Positions 11,974-12,103 of a stretch of 12,103 bases of DNA are shown here, in pieces. Source of the DNA: an uncultured Eubacteriales bacterium (GTDB lineage Bacteria; Bacillota; Clostridia; Christensenellales; CAG-138). Position 1 is the first letter of the stretch. Each line of letters opens with the position of its first letter. Made by a program: the position numbers and the translations under genes. The stretch is from contig UQOG01000053.1 in the NCBI GenBank assembly GCA_900542615.1, positions 1 to 12,103 of the forward strand. The letters are read 5' to 3'. The notes below the pieces were generated by a model that was given only the letters and a program-made list of their open reading frames with translations, was not told the DNA's origin and made no database searches.

Positions 11974-12103
11974 CAGCTTGTCGAGAAACCCCTGGGGGCT
12001 CGGGGGCCGCAATGCAGTTCGCAAAAGTCGCGCTGCGTCGGCCCGTGAGGCCTTCCTGGCGCTCCCTTGCTCACTGGGCTTCCGCCTCGCTCCTCCCGCC
12101 ACT
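11948..12103 (-). repeat. Dispersed repeat of about 160 bases with terminal hairpin (copy B, cut by window end)
   Basis: Read on the minus strand this aligns with copy A (2612-2773) from its first bases AGTGGC to the terminal hairpin, with a block of 25/30 identity (11991-12020). It also aligns with copy C (29-53) over 25 bases with two differences. Potential helices on the minus strand: GCAG-CGC with GCG-AA-CTGC; CGAG-CCCC with GGGG-TTT-CTCG, like the bulged helix of copy C; and the 10-bp terminal stem. No reading frame here resembles a protein. Confidence 0.6.

Overview
The window looks like a chromosomal piece of a GC-rich member of the Clostridia (Bacillota), probably an uncultured gut-type anaerobe. 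The pointers are strong GGAGG-type ribosome binding sites, sigma-A-like promoters, an HPr that keeps the regulatory serine as well as the phosphoryl-accepting histidine, a GntR/HutC-type sugar regulator, and a recR that directly follows ybaB. The species cannot be named from the sequence alone.

Layout. Left block (1-2290), all on the minus strand: ybaB and recR (nucleoid-associated protein and recombination mediator) behind a recognisable promoter, then a separately placed gene for a two-module secreted lipoprotein. Middle (2287-2973): about 690 bases with no believable gene, filled with GC-rich hairpins and copies of dispersed repeats. Right block (2974-11921): a sugar phosphotransferase (PTS) island around a divergent control region at 4855-5042. 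Leftward lie a GntR/UTRA repressor and nagA (GlcNAc-6-phosphate deacetylase). Rightward lie EIIA, a UPF0309-type SIS protein, EIIB, an ascorbate-family EIIC, an intrinsic terminator, a GlmS/AgaS-like double-SIS isomerase/deaminase, a HAD phosphatase, ptsI (Enzyme I) and ptsH (HPr).

How it may work. The island encodes every phosphoryl carrier from phosphoenolpyruvate to the membrane permease, so it is a self-contained PTS. The permease belongs to the ascorbate (UlaA) family, but the enzymes around it (NagA and two SIS proteins) point to an N-acetylated amino sugar. No classical nagB is present; the double-SIS protein is the best candidate for the deaminating or isomerising step. The single-SIS protein resembles UPF0309/NagS-type proteins acting on GlcNAc-6-P. 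A terminator after the EIIC gene and an internal promoter candidate before the HAD gene suggest that HAD-ptsI-ptsH can be expressed apart from the substrate-specific genes.

The least explained structure is a dispersed repeat of about 160 bases (2612-2773 on plus; 11948-12103 on minus, cut by the window edge; a short relative at 26-73). It combines conserved blocks with a terminal hairpin whose sequence changes between copies while its pairing is kept. Each copy lies beyond the 3' end of a gene with its hairpin side facing that gene.
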